Of a stretch of 64,000 nt of DNA, positions 25,651-34,520 are shown piece after piece. The stretch comes from Bacillus tuaregi (lineage in GTDB: Bacteria; Bacillota; Bacilli; Bacillales; Cytobacillaceae). A program made the translations under genes and the position numbers. Under the pieces are notes generated by a model. It was not told where the DNA came from. It searched no databases and saw only the letters and a program-made list of their open reading frames with translations. How positions within the stretch are numbered: position 1 is the first letter of the stretch; each line of letters opens with the position of its first letter. The DNA is taken from the NCBI RefSeq assembly GCF_900104575.1, contig NZ_LT629731.1:1719051-1783050 (forward strand), given 5' to 3'.

Positions 25651-26352
25651 ATGAAACATAAACAATTTCTTTATATATTGGTCATGCTGTCATTACTATT
25701 AATGGGAAATTCCCAGGCTGCAAAAGAAGGTATAGTACTCCTTAAATTCTCCGAACATTCCATATTAAAACAGTCATTGGATTTAGTGTCGGATAAGATT
25801 CTTAGTCATATTATTATCCTTCCTGCGACCCCCTTTAATCAAGAGGAAGCGGCAGAAATGATTACCCGTATAGATGGACTTCCTGCTTCATTATTAGAAA
25901 AAATATATGAAAATGGCGTTTTGATTCAATTATTTACTGGTAGGTTAACAGAAAATAAGGCTGCAGCACATCTTTCTAACCTGGTACCTCGCGGTTATGT
26001 TCATAAGACTACCTGGGATGATGTCCCTGGAATGGGGGGAGGAAGGACTGTCCTTGTAAAGATTGGAGCAAGTGATCGAGGTAAGGGCCATAGCTCTGTT
26101 AATTTAGAACTTCATGAATTAGCTCATTCGATCGATAGGCTTGTCTATGATGGACTAAGAAGTAAACACAGTTATTTAGAAATTTGGAACCTGGAAAAAG
26201 AAAATATGTTTCCTGGCAGAAGCTATTTTTTACAGTATCCAGAAGAGTATTTTGCTGAATGCTTTGCCTACTATTATCTAGGGGGTCAATTTCAGGAGGA
26301 ATTAAAAAGAAAAGCACCGAGAACCTTTCAATTGATTCAAAAATTATCTTAG
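25651..26352 (+). CDS. secreted lethal-factor-like / Pro-Pro endopeptidase-type metalloprotease
   Basis: A 233-residue protein with a signal peptide (MKHKQFLYILVMLSLLLMGNSQA, split only at the end of the run; cleavage near 23) followed by one catalytic domain of the anthrax-lethal-factor C-terminal type (peptidase M34). The zinc motif is His155-Glu156-Leu-Ala-His159 and the third ligand region is PEEYFAECFAYYY near 197-209, matching the EFFAE-type glutamate helix of lethal factor and of clostridial Pro-Pro endopeptidases. Such small secreted forms cut Pro-Pro bonds in surface adhesins. ATG 25651 is chosen because AAGG lies 8-11 nt upstream. The substrate is unknown; no Pro-rich adhesin gene is adjacent. 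Confidence 0.8.
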   Translation: MKHKQFLYILVMLSLLLMGNSQAAKEGIVLLKFSEHSILKQSLDLVSDKILSHIIILPATPFNQEEAAEMITRIDGLPASLLEKIYENGVLIQLFTGRLTENKAAAHLSNLVPRGYVHKTTWDDVPGMGGGRTVLVKIGASDRGKGHSSVNLELHELAHSIDRLVYDGLRSKHSYLEIWNLEKENMFPGRSYFLQYPEEYFAECFAYYYLGGQFQEELKRKAPRTFQLIQKLS

Positions 26353-26460
26353 TTTTTGTTACAATAGATAAGTGTATTGCTTTTTATATCTTAAAATAGG
26401 ATGATGAGAAAGCGGCAACAGTCGTAACAAGTCATGAGTTTCAAAAGGGAGTGTAATGAA

Positions 26461-27417
26461 TTGCTGCATCCAGAGTATGAGTATTTAAATATGTGCCGAT
26501 ATGTTTTAGAAAACGGCAATAAAAAAAGTGACCGGACAGGCACAGGAACCTTATCTGTTTTTGGTTATCAAATGAGATTCGATTTGGAAAAAGGCTTTCC
26601 TCTATTGACGACAAAGAGAATTCCTTTTCGTCTAGTCGCAAGCGAATTACTATGGTTTATTAAAGGGGATACAAATATTCGTTATCTGCTTCAGCAAAAT
26701 AACCATATATGGAATGAATGGGCCTTTAAAAACTGGATTGAAAGTGATGAGTATAGGGGTCCAGATATGAAGGATTTCGGCTTGAAAAGTCAGAATGACG
26801 AGGCTTTTCGTCAGCAATATGAAAAGGAAATGGAATGGTTTATTAATCGAATCCTTGTGGATGATGATTTTGCCGCTCAATACGGTGAGCTAGGACCTGT
26901 CTATGGCAAGCAATGGCGTGCTTGGGCAACCACAACAGGTGAGACGATTGATCAATTAAAGGATTTGGTTGAGCAAATAAAAAAAAATCCTGATTCAAGG
27001 AGACTTATTCTCTCTTCTTGGTCACCTGAATTCACACCGCAGATGGCACTGCCTCCATGTCATACATTATTTCAATTCTATGTACATGATGGGAAATTAA
27101 GCTGTCAGCTCTATCAAAGAAGCGGTGATATTTTCCTAGGTATACCATTTAATATTGCCAGCTATGCTCTTTTGACACATTTAATTGCACATGAATGCGG
27201 GCTAAAAGCAGGTGAATTTGTTCATACCATCGGGGATGCGCATATATACAGCAACCATATCGAGCAAATTGAAACACAGCTTTCACGAGAGCCAAAGCCT
27301 TTTCCTCGTATTATTATCAATAAAGAGAAACAGTCTTTATTCGAAATGGAAATGGAGGATATTTCCTTGGAGGGATACGACCCACATCCATCCATTAAAG
27401 CTCCTGTTGCTGTGTAG
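26461..27417 (+). CDS. thyA: thymidylate synthase ThyA, long form
   Basis: A 318-residue thymidylate synthase that makes dTMP from dUMP with methylene-tetrahydrofolate. The catalytic Cys is in [11 protein letters not shown]; the DRTGTGT phosphate loop, RRLILSSW and [20 protein letters not shown] motifs are intact. It contains the insertion (about residues 85-135) found in the ~316-318-residue form of S. aureus and lactobacilli rather than the short B. subtilis ThyB. TTG 26461 is preferred: AAAAGGGAG lies upstream and the length then equals family members; ATG 26434 has no binding site. It is followed at 33 nt by dfrA, which regenerates the folate it consumes. Confidence 0.95.
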   Translation: MLHPEYEYLNMCRYVLENGNKKSDRTGTGTLSVFGYQMRFDLEKGFPLLTTKRIPFRLVASELLWFIKGDTNIRYLLQQNNHIWNEWAFKNWIESDEYRGPDMKDFGLKSQNDEAFRQQYEKEMEWFINRILVDDDFAAQYGELGPVYGKQWRAWATTTGETIDQLKDLVEQIKKNPDSRRLILSSWSPEFTPQMALPPCHTLFQFYVHDGKLSCQLYQRSGDIFLGIPFNIASYALLTHLIAHECGLKAGEFVHTIGDAHIYSNHIEQIETQLSREPKPFPRIIINKEKQSLFEMEMEDISLEGYDPHPSIKAPVAV

Positions 27418-27450
27418 AAACGGAATAAGAAGTGTATGAGGAGGTTTAGG

Positions 27451-27945
27451 ATGATTTCATTTATAGTAGCTATGGATCAGAACCGGGTTATCGGAAAAGA
27501 TAACCAGCTGCCATGGCATTTACCAGCAGATTTGAAGTTTTTCAAGAAGGTGACGATGGGGCACCCAATCGTTATGGGGAGAAATACTTACGAATCGATT
27601 GGGAAGCCTTTACCAGGTCGAGATAATATCATTGTCACACGCAATCAAGACTATAGCCAGGATGGTTGTACAGTTATACATTCAATTGAGGATCTAAAAC
27701 AGTTTGCCGACGATGATGAAGAGGTGTTCATTATAGGAGGTGCAGAGCTATTTAATGCAACCTTTCCATTGGCAAAACGCCTTTATATTACGAAAATAAA
27801 GGATACTTTTGCTGGTGATACATATTTTCCTGAGTTTCCTGAATCCGATTGGAGATTGGTATCAGAGGAAAAAGGTCTAAGGGATGAAAAAAATCCATAT
27901 GATTACTTTTTTGCGGTTTATGAACGAAGTACAGAAGGAAAATAA
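27451..27945 (+). CDS. dfrA: dihydrofolate reductase
   Basis: A 164-residue DHFR. Characteristic residues are in ISFIVAMDQNRVIGKDNQLPWHLPAD (cofactor and folate site, described in parts: IVAMDQN, LPWHLPAD with the active-site Asp), MGRNTYESIG and IIGGAELF. It reduces dihydrofolate to tetrahydrofolate with NADPH and is paired with thyA. The start is ATG 27451 after AGGAGG (27438-27443). An upstream in-frame ATG at 27436 would place the binding site inside the gene. Confidence 0.96.
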   Translation: MISFIVAMDQNRVIGKDNQLPWHLPADLKFFKKVTMGHPIVMGRNTYESIGKPLPGRDNIIVTRNQDYSQDGCTVIHSIEDLKQFADDDEEVFIIGGAELFNATFPLAKRLYITKIKDTFAGDTYFPEFPESDWRLVSEEKGLRDEKNPYDYFFAVYERSTEGK

Positions 27946-27979
27946 AAAGAAAGCAGCCGAAGGGTTGCTTTCTTTTTAT
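27944..27979. terminator. bidirectional terminator between dfrA and the convergent gene
   Basis: AAAAAGAAAGCA and TGCTTTCTTTTT pair around GCCGAAGGGT. Confidence 0.8.
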
Positions 27980-27983
27980 TAGA

Positions 27984-28283
27984 TTATCGTGTAATACGAA
28001 TGTAAGCGACGCCATATGGTGTTAAATAAGTATGATCTGCATCGATTACCATATATTCAGCAAGTGATTTTGCATTTAGCTCCTGCATTTCCTCAACTGT
28101 CACGGAAGCTAGTTTTTGTATTAATTGTTCTTGTGTATATGGTCGGAGCGGGTTTTCTTCTGAAAGGAAAATCCAATTAAAGGCTTCGTCAATGGTTTTA
28201 AAATATTCAATTGCTTCAACTACATATCCATAATCCAATCCAACCATATCTGCAACCATTTCTGCTGTTTTAAGCTTACTCAT
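27984..28283 (-). CDS. hypothetical protein
   Basis: A 99-residue acidic cytoplasmic protein beginning MSKLKTAEMVADMVGLDYGYVVEAIEYF (shown in parts: MSKLKTAEM, GLDYGYVVEA). The helical, aromatic-rich composition gives no recognisable motif. The start is ATG 28281-28283 behind GGGAGG (plus-strand 28293-28298); the upstream ATG at 28304 is rejected because the binding site would be internal. Convergent with dfrA. Confidence 0.7.
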   Translation of the reverse strand: MSKLKTAEMVADMVGLDYGYVVEAIEYFKTIDEAFNWIFLSEENPLRPYTQEQLIQKLASVTVEEMQELNAKSLAEYMVIDADHTYLTPYGVAYIRITR

Positions 28284-28319
28284 TTCATATATCCTCCCAA
28301 ACATTTACTATATTACTAT

Positions 28320-28484
28320 TATTATAAACGATTAATAGATATAGATAATTAAAAATATTTTTACCTTGTATAACATATATATCACATATTAAAGGTATAA
28401 TTCAACGAATTCAGACATTTTTCTCTGTAATCAAACCTATCATTCATAGAAAATATTATTATATATTTCTAAATGAACGTTATT
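28320..28484. other. AT-rich intergenic DNA
   Basis: About 165 nt of very AT-rich sequence between the minus-strand hypothetical gene and the first copy of the 190-bp element. No ORF with a binding site and no terminator-like hairpin was seen. Confidence 0.5.
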
Positions 28485-28673
28485 TTAACTGCATTCAGCA
28501 GAAGTCCTCCACTTCTTCAAGTGGGGGATAAAGGCAAATGGTTCTTCGATTCAGTGGGGTTCAAACCCCGGCTGAATGAAGTTAAGCCTCCGGCGGATGT
28601 CACGGATTTTTTTTAGGTAGTTTATCGAGCGAGCTCAGGTAATCCGGACGCAAATTCGACGGGCGAATTTGAT
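28485..28673 (+). repeat. 190-bp structured element, copy A
   Basis: One of four same-orientation copies in the window. The outer inverted repeat is TTAACTGCATTCAGC / GCTGAATGAAGTTAA (one mismatch). Inside are CCTCCACTT-N4-AAGTGGGGG and GGGGTT-CA-AACCCC hairpins. Downstream come GCCTCCGGCGGATGTCACGG, a GAGC-GA-GCTC stem and AAATTCG-N5-CGAATTT, ending TTTGAT. It lies upstream of ilvA. Confidence 0.85.
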
Positions 28674-28801
28674 AAATATTAATACTAATAGCTAACAGAA
28701 TTTTATTTATATTATGAAAGAGTAATGGAAAATCTCAAAATTCATGTTATAATGTACTGATTAAAATATTAGGATACACAGAATGAATTGAGGGTGAAGG
28801 T

Positions 28802-30070
28802 ATGGAACAGAAAGTTATGAAAAAGAAATGGTTGCAAGTGGAGGATATTCTCATAGCATACCAGCATCTGAAAGATATCGTTACCCAAACGCCATTGCAA
28901 AAAAATGAACGATTATCCGAAAAATATGAGTGTAATATTTATTTAAAGCGCGAGGATTTACAGGTTGTTCGCTCTTTTAAATTGCGCGGAGCGTATTATT
29001 CCATTAAAATGCTTCCACAAGAAAAGCTTGTTAACGGCGTTATTTGTGCAAGTGCGGGAAACCATGCTCAAGGTGTTGCATATGCATGCAGAAAATTGAA
29101 AATTAAAGGAAAAATCTTCATGCCAACAACAACTCCAAAACAAAAGATTAGCTCTGTTGAGATGCATGGAAGAGAATATGTTGAAATCGTCTTGGCCGGT
29201 GACACCTTTGATGCTTCCTATAATCAGGCTGTTATTTGCGCGGAAGAAGAAGGTCGAACGTTTATTCATCCATTTAATGATGAAAAGGTTATGGCAGGTC
29301 AAGGTACGGTAGCTGTTGAGATTTTAAATGATTGCGAGGAAAAAATTGACTACGTTTTCGGTAGTATTGGTGGCGGCGGATTAATGTCCGGGATGAGCAC
29401 CTATATGAAAAGCGTATCGCCAGAAACGAAAATGATTGGAATTGAGCCCGCAGGAGCTCCTTCAATGAAAACTTCGATTGAAAATCATCAAGTTACACAG
29501 CTGGATTCGATTGATGGCTTTGTCGACGGTGCAGCAGTAGCTTGTGTTGGAGAAAAATCCTTTGCGGTTTGTGAAGATCTGTTAGATGATATTATTGTTG
29601 TTCCAGAAGGAAAAGTATGTACATCTATTTTAGAATTATATAATCAACATGCGATAGTCGCTGAACCTGCAGGTGCACTGCCTGTTGCTGCACTTGATTT
29701 TTATAAGGATCAAATAAAAGGCAAGACAGTTGTATTGGTGATTAGTGGAGGCAATAATGATATCGGCAGGATGCAGGATATTAAAGAAAGATCGCTTCTA
29801 TATGAAGGGTTATTACATTATTTTATCGTTAATTTTCCACAACGTGCAGGCGCACTAAGAGAGTTTTTAGATGAAGTTCTTGGACCAAATGATGATATTA
29901 CTCGTTTTGAATATACTAAGAAGAATAATAAAGACAATGGGCCTGCGTTAGTTGGGATTGAATTGAAAAGTAAAAATGATTATAATGGATTAATTGACAG
30001 AATGCAGAAAAAAGGCTTTTCGTATACTGAAATTAATAATGACAGCACGCTGTTCCATTTATTAATCTAA
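28802..30070 (+). CDS. ilvA: threonine dehydratase, biosynthetic
   Basis: A 422-residue PLP enzyme making 2-oxobutyrate from threonine for isoleucine synthesis. The PLP Lys is in VRSFKLRGAYYS near residue 60; the phosphate-binding glycine loop is GSIGGGGLMSG near 187-197, and SAGNHAQGVAYA is intact. A C-terminal regulatory ACT-like domain (about 335-422) indicates the feedback-inhibited biosynthetic form. AGGGTGAAGG precedes ATG 28802. In B. subtilis ilvA lies next to the ypmP-ypmQ-ypmR genes; here the Tat-hydrogenase block sits between them. The intergenic region upstream is occupied by repeat copy A; no T-box was seen. Confidence 0.95.
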   Translation: MEQKVMKKKWLQVEDILIAYQHLKDIVTQTPLQKNERLSEKYECNIYLKREDLQVVRSFKLRGAYYSIKMLPQEKLVNGVICASAGNHAQGVAYACRKLKIKGKIFMPTTTPKQKISSVEMHGREYVEIVLAGDTFDASYNQAVICAEEEGRTFIHPFNDEKVMAGQGTVAVEILNDCEEKIDYVFGSIGGGGLMSGMSTYMKSVSPETKMIGIEPAGAPSMKTSIENHQVTQLDSIDGFVDGAAVACVGEKSFAVCEDLLDDIIVVPEGKVCTSILELYNQHAIVAEPAGALPVAALDFYKDQIKGKTVVLVISGGNNDIGRMQDIKERSLLYEGLLHYFIVNFPQRAGALREFLDEVLGPNDDITRFEYTKKNNKDNGPALVGIELKSKNDYNGLIDRMQKKGFSYTEINNDSTLFHLLI

Positions 30071-30236
30071 CGGCAGATTTTCATGAATAATAAAATGATA
30101 ATCATCACACATTGTAAAGGTTTTATTTACTTTGTGAAGATTACATGAAAATTTACCGTTCATTTCCCAAAAACAGTAGGCAATGTAATATAATCATGGT
30201 AGTAAGACAAGTAATAACAAAGGGAGATGTTATGAT

Positions 30237-30440
30237 ATGTTATCAAATATAGGTGTTCCCGGTTTAATATTAATCCTTATTCTAGCACTTATTATTTTTG
30301 GACCAAAGAAGTTACCTGAAATAGGGCGTGCATTTGGTCAAACCTTACGTGAATTTAAAAAATCTACACGCGATCTTACAAGCGATGTTATGGATGAAGT
30401 AGAAGATGTAAAAAAAGAAGTGAAAAATGTGACTAAATAA
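30237..30440 (+). CDS. tatA: twin-arginine translocase subunit TatA
   Basis: A 67-residue TatA/E protein: a short N-terminal membrane helix (about residues 5-21), the [14 protein letters not shown] hinge and amphipathic helix, and a charged tail. TatA multimers form the pore for folded twin-arginine precursors. AGGGAGATG precedes ATG 30237. The gene is placed just before tatC and the hydrogenase operon, whose small subunit carries a twin-arginine signal, suggesting a dedicated Tat pair. A terminator and repeat copy B separate it from tatC. Confidence 0.95.
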   Translation: MLSNIGVPGLILILILALIIFGPKKLPEIGRAFGQTLREFKKSTRDLTSDVMDEVEDVKKEVKNVTK

Positions 30441-30470
30441 GGTGTAGGATTATTCTTACACCTTTTTTCT
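30439..30470 (+). terminator. terminator between tatA and tatC
   Basis: AAGGTGTA-GGATTATTCT-TACACCTT followed by TTTTCT. Confidence 0.75.
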
Positions 30471-30515
30471 TCTATAAAAAATGGTATTTTACTTCATTTT
30501 GGGACAGCTTAAACT

Positions 30516-30706
30516 TTAACTTCATTCAGCAGAAGTCCTCTACTTCTACAAGTGGGAGATGAATGCAAAAGGTTCTTCGATTCAGTGGGGGTTTAAACCC
30601 CGGCTGAATGAAGTTAAGCCTCCGGCGGATGTCACGGATATTTTAAAGGTAGTTTACCCGAGCGAGCTCAGGTAATCCGGACGCAAATTCGACGGGCGAA
30701 TTTGAT
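30516..30706 (+). repeat. 190-bp structured element, copy B
   Basis: The outer inverted repeat TTAACTTCATTCAGC / GCTGAATGAAGTTAA is perfect. The second inner hairpin is the palindrome GGGGTTTAAACCCC. The 3' stem TTACCCGAGC-GA-GCTCAGGTAA and the final AAATTCG-N5-CGAATTT are present. The copy is inserted between the tatA terminator and tatC. Confidence 0.88.
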
Positions 30707-30760
30707 TAAGTTACAGGTCCTACACTTTTTCGGTAGAAAAGAAAAAAGCAGGGGAAGTAG

Positions 30761-31522
30761 ATGGAAGATAAAGAATTAAATGTAGTTGATCATTTAGATG
30801 AATTAAGAACACGACTCATTATTACAGTTGCTGCTTTTATTGTTTTTTTCATTGTCGGCTTTGTTTTTGTTGAAGAGCTCTATCAATGGATGACAAAAGA
30901 TTTGGATGTCAAGTTAATTGTACTGGGACCTAGTGATATCCTTTGGGTTTATTTTATGATTGCCACTGTTATTTCTATTGCAGGAACCATTCCAGTGCTG
31001 GCTTTACAAATTTGGTTGTTTGTCAAACCAGCTTTGAAGCCGATTGAAAGAAAAGTGTCACTATCATACGTACCAGCCTTGTTTTTCTTATTTATATTAG
31101 GACTTTGTTTCGGTTATTTCGTCATTTTTCCAACCATTATGAGCTTCCTAATAGAACTTGGTGGAGATATGATGGCTACTAATTTTACAGCTGAAAAATA
31201 TTTTCGTTTCATTTTAACAACCACAGTACCGTTTGGAGTACTTTTTGAACTTCCTGTCGTGTTAATGTTTTTAACATCTTTAGGTATAGTGAATCCATAC
31301 GTACTGACAAAGGTTCGAAAATATGCTTATTTTGCTTTAATCGTAGTTGCAATCTTCATTTCACCGCCAGATTTCATGTCGGATTTTCTTGTGGCCGTTC
31401 CATTATTATTTCTATATGAAATCAGTGTGAATTTGTCAAAGTTCGTATATAAAAGGAAACTAAAAAAGGAAAAGCAGCGAGCAGCAGAACTTGGCTATGA
31501 TGATGATGTAATAAATGAATAA
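30761..31522 (+). CDS. tatC: twin-arginine translocase subunit TatC
   Basis: A 253-residue integral membrane protein with six helices and the N-terminal HLDELRTRL motif that contacts the twin-arginine signal. The conserved Glu-rich loop GAVLFELPV is represented by GVLFELPVVLMFL. A basic C-terminal tail follows the last helix. AGGGGAAG precedes ATG 30761. TatC recognises the RR signal and recruits TatA. Its position immediately upstream of the hydrogenase genes supports a role in exporting the hydrogenase heterodimer. Confidence 0.96.
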   Translation: MEDKELNVVDHLDELRTRLIITVAAFIVFFIVGFVFVEELYQWMTKDLDVKLIVLGPSDILWVYFMIATVISIAGTIPVLALQIWLFVKPALKPIERKVSLSYVPALFFLFILGLCFGYFVIFPTIMSFLIELGGDMMATNFTAEKYFRFILTTTVPFGVLFELPVVLMFLTSLGIVNPYVLTKVRKYAYFALIVVAIFISPPDFMSDFLVAVPLLFLYEISVNLSKFVYKRKLKKEKQRAAELGYDDDVINE

Positions 31523-31525
31523 AAT

Positions 31526-31563
31526 AGAAAAAAGACTTCGATATGGATCGAAGTCTTTTTTCT
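31526..31563 (+). terminator. terminator of tatC
   Basis: GAAAAAAGACTTCGAT-ATGG-ATCGAAGTCTTTTTTC, an almost perfect hairpin. The hydrogenase operon therefore probably has its own promoter in 31564-31719. Confidence 0.88.
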
Positions 31564-31719
31564 ATATTTATAGAAGTTAACAATATAAACAATAGAAAAA
31601 TACAGTTAAGAACAATAAGTTACAAAATTTTGAATTTAATTTAAATGTTTCACAAATATGTTAAATTTAGGATGATAGTAGAAAATTTCAAATAAACTTA
31701 CAGAAAGGGGATCCCGGTC

Positions 31720-32787
31720 ATGAAAAGACCAACAGTTTATGAAACTGCTTTGGAGCATGGCATATCAAGAAGGGACTTCTTGAAGATGTGCACCGCGTTA
31801 GCAGCAACGATGGGGCTAGATTACACGCAGTCAAACAAAGTAGTAAACGCATTAGAAACAAACGCCAGAGTGCCGGTTATTTGGCTCCAGTTTCAGGATT
31901 GTACCGGATGTTCAGAATCCTTTATTCGCTCTACACATCCAAAGACAGAAAGTGTATTATTTGATTTTATTTCGCTTGAATATTCGGAGGTATTATCTGC
32001 AGCTTCCGGCTTTCAGGTAGAAGAAGCACTCAAACATGTCATCGAAAACTATAAGGGCGAGTATGTGCTAGCGGTGGAAGGCAGTATACCTGATTCTGGC
32101 TATACGATGATTGGTGGCGTTGATGCAAAGGAAAGCCTTTTGGAAGTAGCTGCAGATGCAAAAGCCATTATTTCCTATGGTAGCTGTGCTTCGTGGGGAG
32201 GAATTCCGGCCGCAAAACCAAATCCAACTGGTGCAAAGCCATTAAAGAGCATTGTAAGTAATAAACCTGTCATTCTCGTTCCAGGCTGCCCACCAATTGC
32301 TGAAGTGATGACTGGGGTTATTGCCCATATTATTACCTTTGGCGAAATTCCTGAATTAGACTCAGCAGGAAGACCGAAGGCATTTTATCGACACCGTATT
32401 CATGATAAATGTAATCGGAGAGCCTATTTTGATGCTGGCTTATTCGTAGAATCCTTTGATGATGAAGGAGCAAAGCAAGGCTATTGCCTATATAAGATGG
32501 GATGTAAGGGTCCAACCACCTATAATGCTTGTGCAGAAATGAGATGGAATGGCGGTGTAAGCTACCCAATTCAGTCTGGTAACCCTTGTATTGGCTGCTC
32601 AGAAAAAGGCTTCTGGGATAATGGACCATTCTTTGTTAGACGGGCTAAGATTCCAGGTACGCAAACAACGGCAGATATCGATAAAATCGGTCTTGCTGCT
32701 TTAGGTGTAACAGCAGCTGGTGTTGCTGCACATGCAACTGGAACGGTCATAAAGAAGAAAAGTGATGATCGACGAGGTGAAGAATAA
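31720..32787 (+). CDS. hyaA: [NiFe] uptake hydrogenase small subunit with Tat signal
   Basis: A 355-residue precursor of the electron-transfer subunit of a membrane-bound H2-uptake hydrogenase. The twin-arginine signal SRRDFLK is at residues 16-22 and the C-terminal anchor helix at about 328-345. Cluster ligands: proximal Cys61 and Cys64 (CTGC), Cys156 (GSCASWG) and the Cys of PGCPP; distal HDKCNRR and YCLYKMGCKG; medial NAC and NPCIGC. The sequence is close to E. coli Hyd-1 (KMGCKGPTTYNAC), placing it in group 1. However, the two extra cysteines of oxygen-tolerant enzymes are Gly here (Gly63, Gly161), so a standard 4Fe-4S proximal cluster is expected. The stop overlaps the large-subunit ATG (TAATG). 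Confidence 0.97.
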   Translation: MKRPTVYETALEHGISRRDFLKMCTALAATMGLDYTQSNKVVNALETNARVPVIWLQFQDCTGCSESFIRSTHPKTESVLFDFISLEYSEVLSAASGFQVEEALKHVIENYKGEYVLAVEGSIPDSGYTMIGGVDAKESLLEVAADAKAIISYGSCASWGGIPAAKPNPTGAKPLKSIVSNKPVILVPGCPPIAEVMTGVIAHIITFGEIPELDSAGRPKAFYRHRIHDKCNRRAYFDAGLFVESFDDEGAKQGYCLYKMGCKGPTTYNACAEMRWNGGVSYPIQSGNPCIGCSEKGFWDNGPFFVRRAKIPGTQTTADIDKIGLAALGVTAAGVAAHATGTVIKKKSDDRRGEE

Positions 32788-34508
32788 TGAGTGAGAGAAT
32801 AGTAGTTGATCCAATTACAAGGATAGAGGGTCATCTTAGAGTAGAGGCTGACATAGATGATAGCGGAGTGATACAAGATGCATTTAGTTCTGGTACCGCA
32901 GTCAGGGGAATTGAGCTGATTGTACGAGACCGAGATCCTCGTGATGTATGGGCTTTTGTGCAGCGGATTTGTGGTGTCTGCACGTCCACTCATGCATTGG
33001 CGTCCGTTCGTGCAGTTGAGGATGCGCTAGATATTAAAATTCCGGAAAATGCTGAGCTTATTCGAAATATTATGAATGAGGCTATATTTGTCCATGACCA
33101 TGTGGTCCATTTCTATCATTTACATGCCTTAGACTGGGTAGATGTTGTGAGTGCATTAAGTGCTGATCCAAATGAAACAGCAAAAATTGCTCAGTCCATT
33201 TCAAATTGGCCGAAGTCTTCACCAGGCTATTTTCGGGATATCCAAAATAAAGTCAAAAAGGTTGTTGACAGCGGACAACTTGGAATCTTTGCTAACGGTT
33301 ACTGGGGACATCCAGCCTATAAGCTTCCTCCAGAGGTAAACCTGTTGGCAGTTGCTCATTATTTAGAAGCTCTTGACTGGCAGAAGGAAATCGTGAAAAT
33401 CCAAACGATTCTTGGCGGGAAAAACCCACATCCACATTATGTCGTCGGTGGCATGGCTACTCCAATCGATATTAACAGTGACAATGGGATTCATGCAGAA
33501 CGACTCATGCATATTTCTCAATTAATTGATCAGGCAAAGGAATTTGTCAATCAAGTCTATATTCCAGATTTATTAGCAATCGGTTCATATTACAAGGATT
33601 GGACTTATGGTGGAGGAATAAATAATTATCTTTCATATGGTGATTTTTCAATGGGTGACCATTATGACAAGAGTAAATACCGAATGCCAAGTGGAGTCAT
33701 TTTGAATGGCAATATAAATGAGATACATGAGGTGGATTTAAAGGATGCATCTCAAATTCAAGAATTCATCGACCGTTCCTGGTACACCTATGATGGAAAA
33801 GACAGCAAGGAAGGAAAGCATCCATCAGAGGGCGAAACTTCGCTAAATTATACGGGTCCTAAAGCGCCTTATAAGAATTTAAATACAGATGAAAAATACA
33901 GCTGGATTAAGGCGCCACGCTGGAAAGGACAGCCAATGGAAACAGGTCCGCTTGCACGTATCATGATTGGCTATGCAGCAGGGAAAGAAGAAATTGTGAA
34001 CCTGGTCGATAGTACATTGCAAAAATTAGAATTACCGATTAGCGCTCTGCATTCAACATTGGGACGAACCGTTGCCCGTGGTCTTGAATCCGTTTTGATT
34101 AGTGATTGGATGAGAAACGATATGGATAAGCTGCTAGCCAATATTAAAAATGGTGATCAGGTTACGTTCAACAGTTCTAAATGGGAGCCTAATACATGGC
34201 CGAAAAATGCGAAGGGTGTTGGCTGGATAGAGGCACCACGGGGAGCATTAGGCCATTGGGTTGAAATTGAAAATGGAAAAACGAAAAACTACCAAGCTGT
34301 TGTTCCAACCACTTGGAATGCTACACCACGTGATGCAGAAAATAATATTGGTGCTTATGAATCATCCTTAAAAGGTACACCGCTGCTTGTTAAGGATCAA
34401 CCGCTTGAAATTATTCGGACTATTCATTCCTTTGACCCTTGTTTAGCGTGTGCAGTTCATTTAACTGACTTAGAAAGTAATGAATTGACGGAAATAAGGA
34501 TTGGCTAG
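32787..34508 (+). CDS. hyaB: [NiFe] hydrogenase large (catalytic) subunit
   Basis: A 573-residue catalytic subunit holding the NiFe(CN)2CO centre that splits H2. The two CxxC ligand pairs are visible: RICGVCTSTHA near residues 59-69 and DPCLACAVH near 550-558. After this His a 15-residue tail (LTDLESNELTEIRIG) remains to be removed by the maturation endopeptidase, as in nickel-processed enzymes. It has no signal of its own and should be co-exported with the small subunit. Length and motifs fit group 1 hydrogenases. TAATG coupling joins it to the small subunit gene. Confidence 0.97.
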   Translation: MSERIVVDPITRIEGHLRVEADIDDSGVIQDAFSSGTAVRGIELIVRDRDPRDVWAFVQRICGVCTSTHALASVRAVEDALDIKIPENAELIRNIMNEAIFVHDHVVHFYHLHALDWVDVVSALSADPNETAKIAQSISNWPKSSPGYFRDIQNKVKKVVDSGQLGIFANGYWGHPAYKLPPEVNLLAVAHYLEALDWQKEIVKIQTILGGKNPHPHYVVGGMATPIDINSDNGIHAERLMHISQLIDQAKEFVNQVYIPDLLAIGSYYKDWTYGGGINNYLSYGDFSMGDHYDKSKYRMPSGVILNGNINEIHEVDLKDASQIQEFIDRSWYTYDGKDSKEGKHPSEGETSLNYTGPKAPYKNLNTDEKYSWIKAPRWKGQPMETGPLARIMIGYAAGKEEIVNLVDSTLQKLELPISALHSTLGRTVARGLESVLISDWMRNDMDKLLANIKNGDQVTFNSSKWEPNTWPKNAKGVGWIEAPRGALGHWVEIENGKTKNYQAVVPTTWNATPRDAENNIGAYESSLKGTPLLVKDQPLEIIRTIHSFDPCLACAVHLTDLESNELTEIRIG

Positions 34509-34520
34509 GAGGGCTGTAAA

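Noticed and set aside
28680-28801. T-box or CodY operator before ilvA
   Set aside because: No T-box specifier/antiterminator sequence and no good match to the CodY palindrome were found in the leader.
31720-34508. Classification as an oxygen-tolerant group 1d hydrogenase
   Set aside because: Both extra proximal-cluster cysteines are Gly, so the defining feature is missing even though overall similarity to Hyd-1 is high.
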